Below, one piece after another: positions 40,910-44,062 of a stretch of DNA of 44,062 nucleotides (positions are counted from its first letter, which is position 1; each line of letters opens with the position of its first letter). The position numbers and the translations under genes were made by a program. The DNA is from an uncultured bacterium (lineage in GTDB: Bacteria > Bacteroidota > Bacteroidia > Bacteroidales > CAIWKO01), in assembly GCA_903862465.1 (NCBI GenBank), contig CAIOYH010000092.1, forward strand, positions 1 to 44,062, read 5' to 3'. The notes beneath the pieces were generated by a model. The model ran no database searches. It was given only the letters and a program-made list of their open reading frames with translations, and was not told the origin of the DNA.

Positions 40910-43693
40910 ATGAAAAAACTTTTACTGTTTGTCGGCTTACTTATAGCCTTTGCACCTTCGTATGCACAAATAAATATGCCCGCAGGGCTAACAGGCAGAT
41001 GGACGTTTGATGATGCGTCGAATCCACTACATGCTAGCGTTGGAAACGACCTCGTGGTGACGGGTTTTCAGATGCCTATTGCGGGTCCCACAAATGGCGA
41101 CAACGCCATACAGATTGCACAAGGCAGTTATTTGCAATGTCTGCATAACATCCCCATCAATGGCAACGGTGCTCCAACAATGGTGAACAAATATAGCATC
41201 ATGATTGATTTCCGCATCAAACAATTCGGGATGTGGCGCTGTTTTTATCAAGCGGATCCAAACAATACTTCGGGCAACGATGGAGAAGTTTTCATCAATC
41301 CAACAGGAAAGATAGGCGTGAGCGCTAGCGGTTATTCGTCTTATTCCGTGATGGCTGACCAATGGTATCGGCTCGTGATTACAGCCAATTTGGGGAATCA
41401 TTTTGATTACTATTTGGATGGACATCTCTTGGTGAGCGGTGGCGCACAGACCTTGGACGGCAGATTTGCCCTATCCCCTTCATCAGGAATAGGCAAGGTC
41501 TTGCTTTTCGCAGATGATGATGGGGAAGATTATATCATAGATGTGGCGCAAGTTGCCATCTTCGATAACGACCTCACGGCGATGCAAATTGATTCGCTCG
41601 GAGGATTTGGCCACGACATCACCACTCACCAAACGGGCATCAATACTTATTTGCAAACGCCTACGCCAACATCCATGTATATCAATTGGCATTCTACACA
41701 AACTGCAAGCACTTCGATACAATACGGCACCACTACCGCTTTAGGACTTACGGCTACAGGCACCTACGAAAGCATCTCTACCAAACAATGGCATACGGTG
41801 AAACTTAGCGGACTCACACCCGACACACATTATTATTATAAAGTCATCAGTGGCACCGACACATCGCAGGTCTATGAGTTTCGCACTCCCTTTGCGCAGG
41901 GAACACCCGGCAAACATCTGCGTTTTCTCATTATGGGCGATTCACAAAGCGACATCAATATGCCTGCCGTTGTTTCGAATTCGATGGAGGAAAAACTCAC
42001 GGAAATCTACGGCTTGAATTGGATTGACTCTATTTCATTGTTCATGCGCATAGGCGATTTGACGGGAGATGGCACTGTGGTAGATAATTTCGAAAAAGAG
42101 TATTTTAATCCTTTTGGCAATATAATGCACTCGATTCCCTCCATGAGTGCTATTGGAAATCATGAAGGGGAAAGCAATAATTATTATCAATATATGAAAT
42201 ATGAAGATGTTTCAGATTATGCTTATCCTGATACCCGCTGCGAGCGTTATTATAATTTCTCCTTAGGCGATTGTCAGTTTATAGCGCTTAACACCAATGG
42301 GACGTATAATAATTCAACCCAAACAACTTGGCTCCAGAATAAACTTGACCAGAGCAATGCAGATGCTGCGAATGATTTCGTGTTTGTGTTTAACCACCAA
42401 CCTGGACGTTCTGAGGTATGGCCCGATGGCAATAACTCTTATGTGCAAAATACCATACAACTTGCTTTGAAAAACTATCCCAAAGTGATGTTAGAATCCT
42501 ATGGACATTCGCACAATTATGAACGTGGCGTGCTGAAGTCAACCCACGGACAGCCACAAGATACCCGTGTGTTGTGTGTGGGCGGAGCAGGTGCAGCATT
42601 GGACAGATGGGGCATGTATGCCAACCAAACGGATTATCCGGAGGTTCATAGAGCCTTGGACCACTATAGTTATGTGATTGTAGATGTGGATATAGATCAG
42701 AAAATCTATACGGCAAAAACCTTCAGCTTAGGACATCCCGACAAACGTCTGAATAATTTGGAGATGGACTCATGGTATTTTTCGGTCAATCAGCCCAAGC
42801 CTGAAACGCCCCTGACTTTAAGTCCTACGTCGCAAGCTTCTCTCACTCCTACCCTCGCGGCATCTCCTTTCGCAGGTATAGACTCTTTGATGACATCCCA
42901 GTTTCAACTCACTGCAAGTCCGGGAGATTATAGCAGTCCATTGATAGACATTACCCGCGATTGGGAAGACTTGTATGGCGACAGTGGCGCTCCGAATTAT
43001 GTTCCCATTAATTTGAATTCAGGTATTAATTTGAGACGATTAGCCGTCACTTCGGGCATCGTAAGCGAAGGACAAACCTATGGATGGCGTGTGCGCTATC
43101 GCGATTTCAACATAAAATGGAGCGATTGGTCTGCCGAAGCCACTTTCACCGCAACAAGTTCGCTTGCCAATGCAGCCGATTTTGTGGCAGATATAACTAC
43201 AGGAACTGCACCCTGTACGGTGCATTTCACCGATCTTTCCAACAACACACCCACAGCATGGTCGTGGGACTTTAACGATGATGGCATCAGCGACTCTCAA
43301 CAGCAAGACCCTGTTTGGGTGTATACCTCGGGAGGTCTATACACAGTAAAACTAACCACCTATTACGGAAGCGACAGCAACCAAAGCACCAAACTACAGT
43401 ATATTCAAGTTGATAATTCGGGTGGCATCGTTGATATATCAGATAAGACAACTTCAATCACTGTGTATCCGAATCCTGCAAAAAATTATATGATTGTCAA
43501 CCTAACATCAAAAAACATTACGGTTTGCAGCATCGAAATGTATAATTATCTGAATCAAAAAATCAAATCCCAATCTCTATATATAGGCGAGAACATGATT
43601 TCGCTCAAGAACATGCCTTCAGGATTATATATGTATAGAATTATAGCTGAAAACAAAGTCCTGAAAGCGGATAAGGTGGTGATTCAAAAGTGA
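40910..43693 (+). CDS. purple-acid-phosphatase-like metallophosphoesterase, T9SS type A cargo
   Basis: A 927-residue protein with a signal peptide (MKKLLLFVGLLIAFAPSYAQ). A LamG-like domain spans about 25-235 (GLTGRWTFDD...). A fibronectin-III-like PAP N-terminal domain lies at about 240-325 (TPTSMYINWHSTQ...SGLTPDTHYYYKVISG). The catalytic domain follows with IMGDSQSD (about 342), RIGDLTGDG, AIGNHEGE (about 417), FNHQPG and GHSHNYER (about 531), which together give the two-metal site. A linker leads to another Ig-like stretch, a PKD domain (WSWDFNDDGISD, about 755-835) and the C-terminal type A domain (VYPNPAKNYMIV ... VVIQK). It would hydrolyse phosphomonoesters outside the cell. The 42-bp array follows its stop. 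Confidence 0.9.
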   Translation: MKKLLLFVGLLIAFAPSYAQINMPAGLTGRWTFDDASNPLHASVGNDLVVTGFQMPIAGPTNGDNAIQIAQGSYLQCLHNIPINGNGAPTMVNKYSIMIDFRIKQFGMWRCFYQADPNNTSGNDGEVFINPTGKIGVSASGYSSYSVMADQWYRLVITANLGNHFDYYLDGHLLVSGGAQTLDGRFALSPSSGIGKVLLFADDDGEDYIIDVAQVAIFDNDLTAMQIDSLGGFGHDITTHQTGINTYLQTPTPTSMYINWHSTQTASTSIQYGTTTALGLTATGTYESISTKQWHTVKLSGLTPDTHYYYKVISGTDTSQVYEFRTPFAQGTPGKHLRFLIMGDSQSDINMPAVVSNSMEEKLTEIYGLNWIDSISLFMRIGDLTGDGTVVDNFEKEYFNPFGNIMHSIPSMSAIGNHEGESNNYYQYMKYEDVSDYAYPDTRCERYYNFSLGDCQFIALNTNGTYNNSTQTTWLQNKLDQSNADAANDFVFVFNHQPGRSEVWPDGNNSYVQNTIQLALKNYPKVMLESYGHSHNYERGVLKSTHGQPQDTRVLCVGGAGAALDRWGMYANQTDYPEVHRALDHYSYVIVDVDIDQKIYTAKTFSLGHPDKRLNNLEMDSWYFSVNQPKPETPLTLSPTSQASLTPTLAASPFAGIDSLMTSQFQLTASPGDYSSPLIDITRDWEDLYGDSGAPNYVPINLNSGINLRRLAVTSGIVSEGQTYGWRVRYRDFNIKWSDWSAEATFTATSSLANAADFVADITTGTAPCTVHFTDLSNNTPTAWSWDFNDDGISDSQQQDPVWVYTSGGLYTVKLTTYYGSDSNQSTKLQYIQVDNSGGIVDISDKTTSITVYPNPAKNYMIVNLTSKNITVCSIEMYNYLNQKIKSQSLYIGENMISLKNMPSGLYMYRIIAENKVLKADKVVIQK

Positions 43694-43750
43694 GGGTTAG
43701 ATATCAGAGAAACAGCGAAGAGAATTAATCAATATCGTAGTTTTTTTTGA

Positions 43751-44062
43751 GAATATGCTACCGCCAAAAGTTGCGGATGCATAAACTTTCAGGAATATGC
43801 TACCGCCAAATGTTGCGGATGCATAAACTTTTAAGAATATCGCTCTGCAAATATCTGCATACGCATAAACTTTTAAGAATATCGCATTGCTAAAAGTTGC
43901 GGACGCATAAACTTTCAGGAATATGCTACCTCCAAAAGTTGCGGATGCATAAACTTTTAAGAATATCGCTCTGCAAATATCTGCATACGCATAAACTTTT
44001 AAGAATATCGCATTGCTAAAAGTTGCGGACGCATAAACTTTCAGGAATATGCTACCTCCAAA
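43751..44062. repeat. 42-bp tandem repeat array, at least 8 units, runs off the window
   Basis: GAATAT recurs at 43751, 43793, 43835, 43877, 43919, 43961, 44003 and 44045, always 42 bp apart. Units fall in three types: A (GCTACC.CCAAA), B (CGCTCTGCAAATATC) and C (CGCATTGCTAAAAG), in the order A-A-B-C-A-B-C-A. The 126-bp block B-C-A at 43835-43960 is repeated without visible change from 43961 to the edge, a recent duplication. Every unit ends in GCATAAACTTT. Confidence 0.95.

Noticed and set aside
43751-44062. CRISPR array
   Set aside because: The units are contiguous variants of each other at 42 bp without unique spacers; no cas gene nearby. The same holds for the other arrays.

Overview
The window looks like a chromosome segment from a member of the Bacteroidota. 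Three proteins end in a type IX secretion system (T9SS) type A sorting domain and one in a type B (CHU_C) domain. There is a PorP/SprF-type outer-membrane barrel. Several genes are preceded by the phylum's -7 box TAnnTTTG, once with TTTG 19 bp upstream, and Shine-Dalgarno sequences are mostly absent. The DNA is A/T-rich, most strongly in the first 7 kb and between genes. No tRNA, rRNA, integrase or complete insertion sequence was found.

Layout. (1) 1-7.3 kb, accessory-looking: a possible IS21-type end at the left edge, then four same-strand genes that form two paralogous pairs. Two proteins consist almost entirely of 11 and 8 tandem 'homing endonuclease associated repeat' units with no nuclease domain. 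Two are charged proteins of unknown family. Arrays of a 7-bp repeat (AACTNNR) begin 61-71 bp upstream of three of the four start codons. (2) 7.3-15.9 kb: a 21-bp repeat array, a lipoprotein, a PLP-dependent decarboxylase, and a same-strand run of isocitrate/isopropylmalate-type dehydrogenase, NAGPA-type glycosidase, a lysozyme-like protein, an HD-domain protein and a fused aconitase-superfamily dehydratase. (3) 16-18.5 kb: two back-to-back tandem arrays and a membrane GT-C-like protein. (4) 18.6-21.5 kb: an operon encoding an ECF sigma factor, a protein joining an anti-sigma-like N-terminus to a PorP/SprF barrel, and a lipoprotein with a T9SS type B signal. (5) 21.8-28.1 kb: another 21-bp array, then housekeeping genes (nucleoside phosphorylase, UspA, cinA, DUF4296, dihydroorotase, polyprenol-phosphate mannosyltransferase). 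(6) 28.3-33.5 kb: a T9SS cargo protein, cytochrome c, two flavin-binding proteins around a MITE-like palindrome and 10-bp repeats, a GDPD lipoprotein and a small barrel. (7) 33.5-44 kb: a 20/21-bp palindrome array, a metallo-beta-lactamase/TPR pair, a PNGase F-like giant protein and a purple-acid-phosphatase-like protein (both T9SS cargo), and a 42-bp array running off the end.

Three observations stand out. The first is the nuclease-free repeat-protein island with heptamer arrays in front of its genes. The second is the sigma/anti-sigma-barrel/T9SS-cargo operon, which could report secretion or envelope state to transcription. The third is that six unrelated intergenic arrays share a period of about 21 bp or twice that (20/21, 21, 21-22, 42, 43), i.e. 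whole numbers of DNA helical turns. The functional links are inference; the repeats, domains and gene order are read directly from the sequence.
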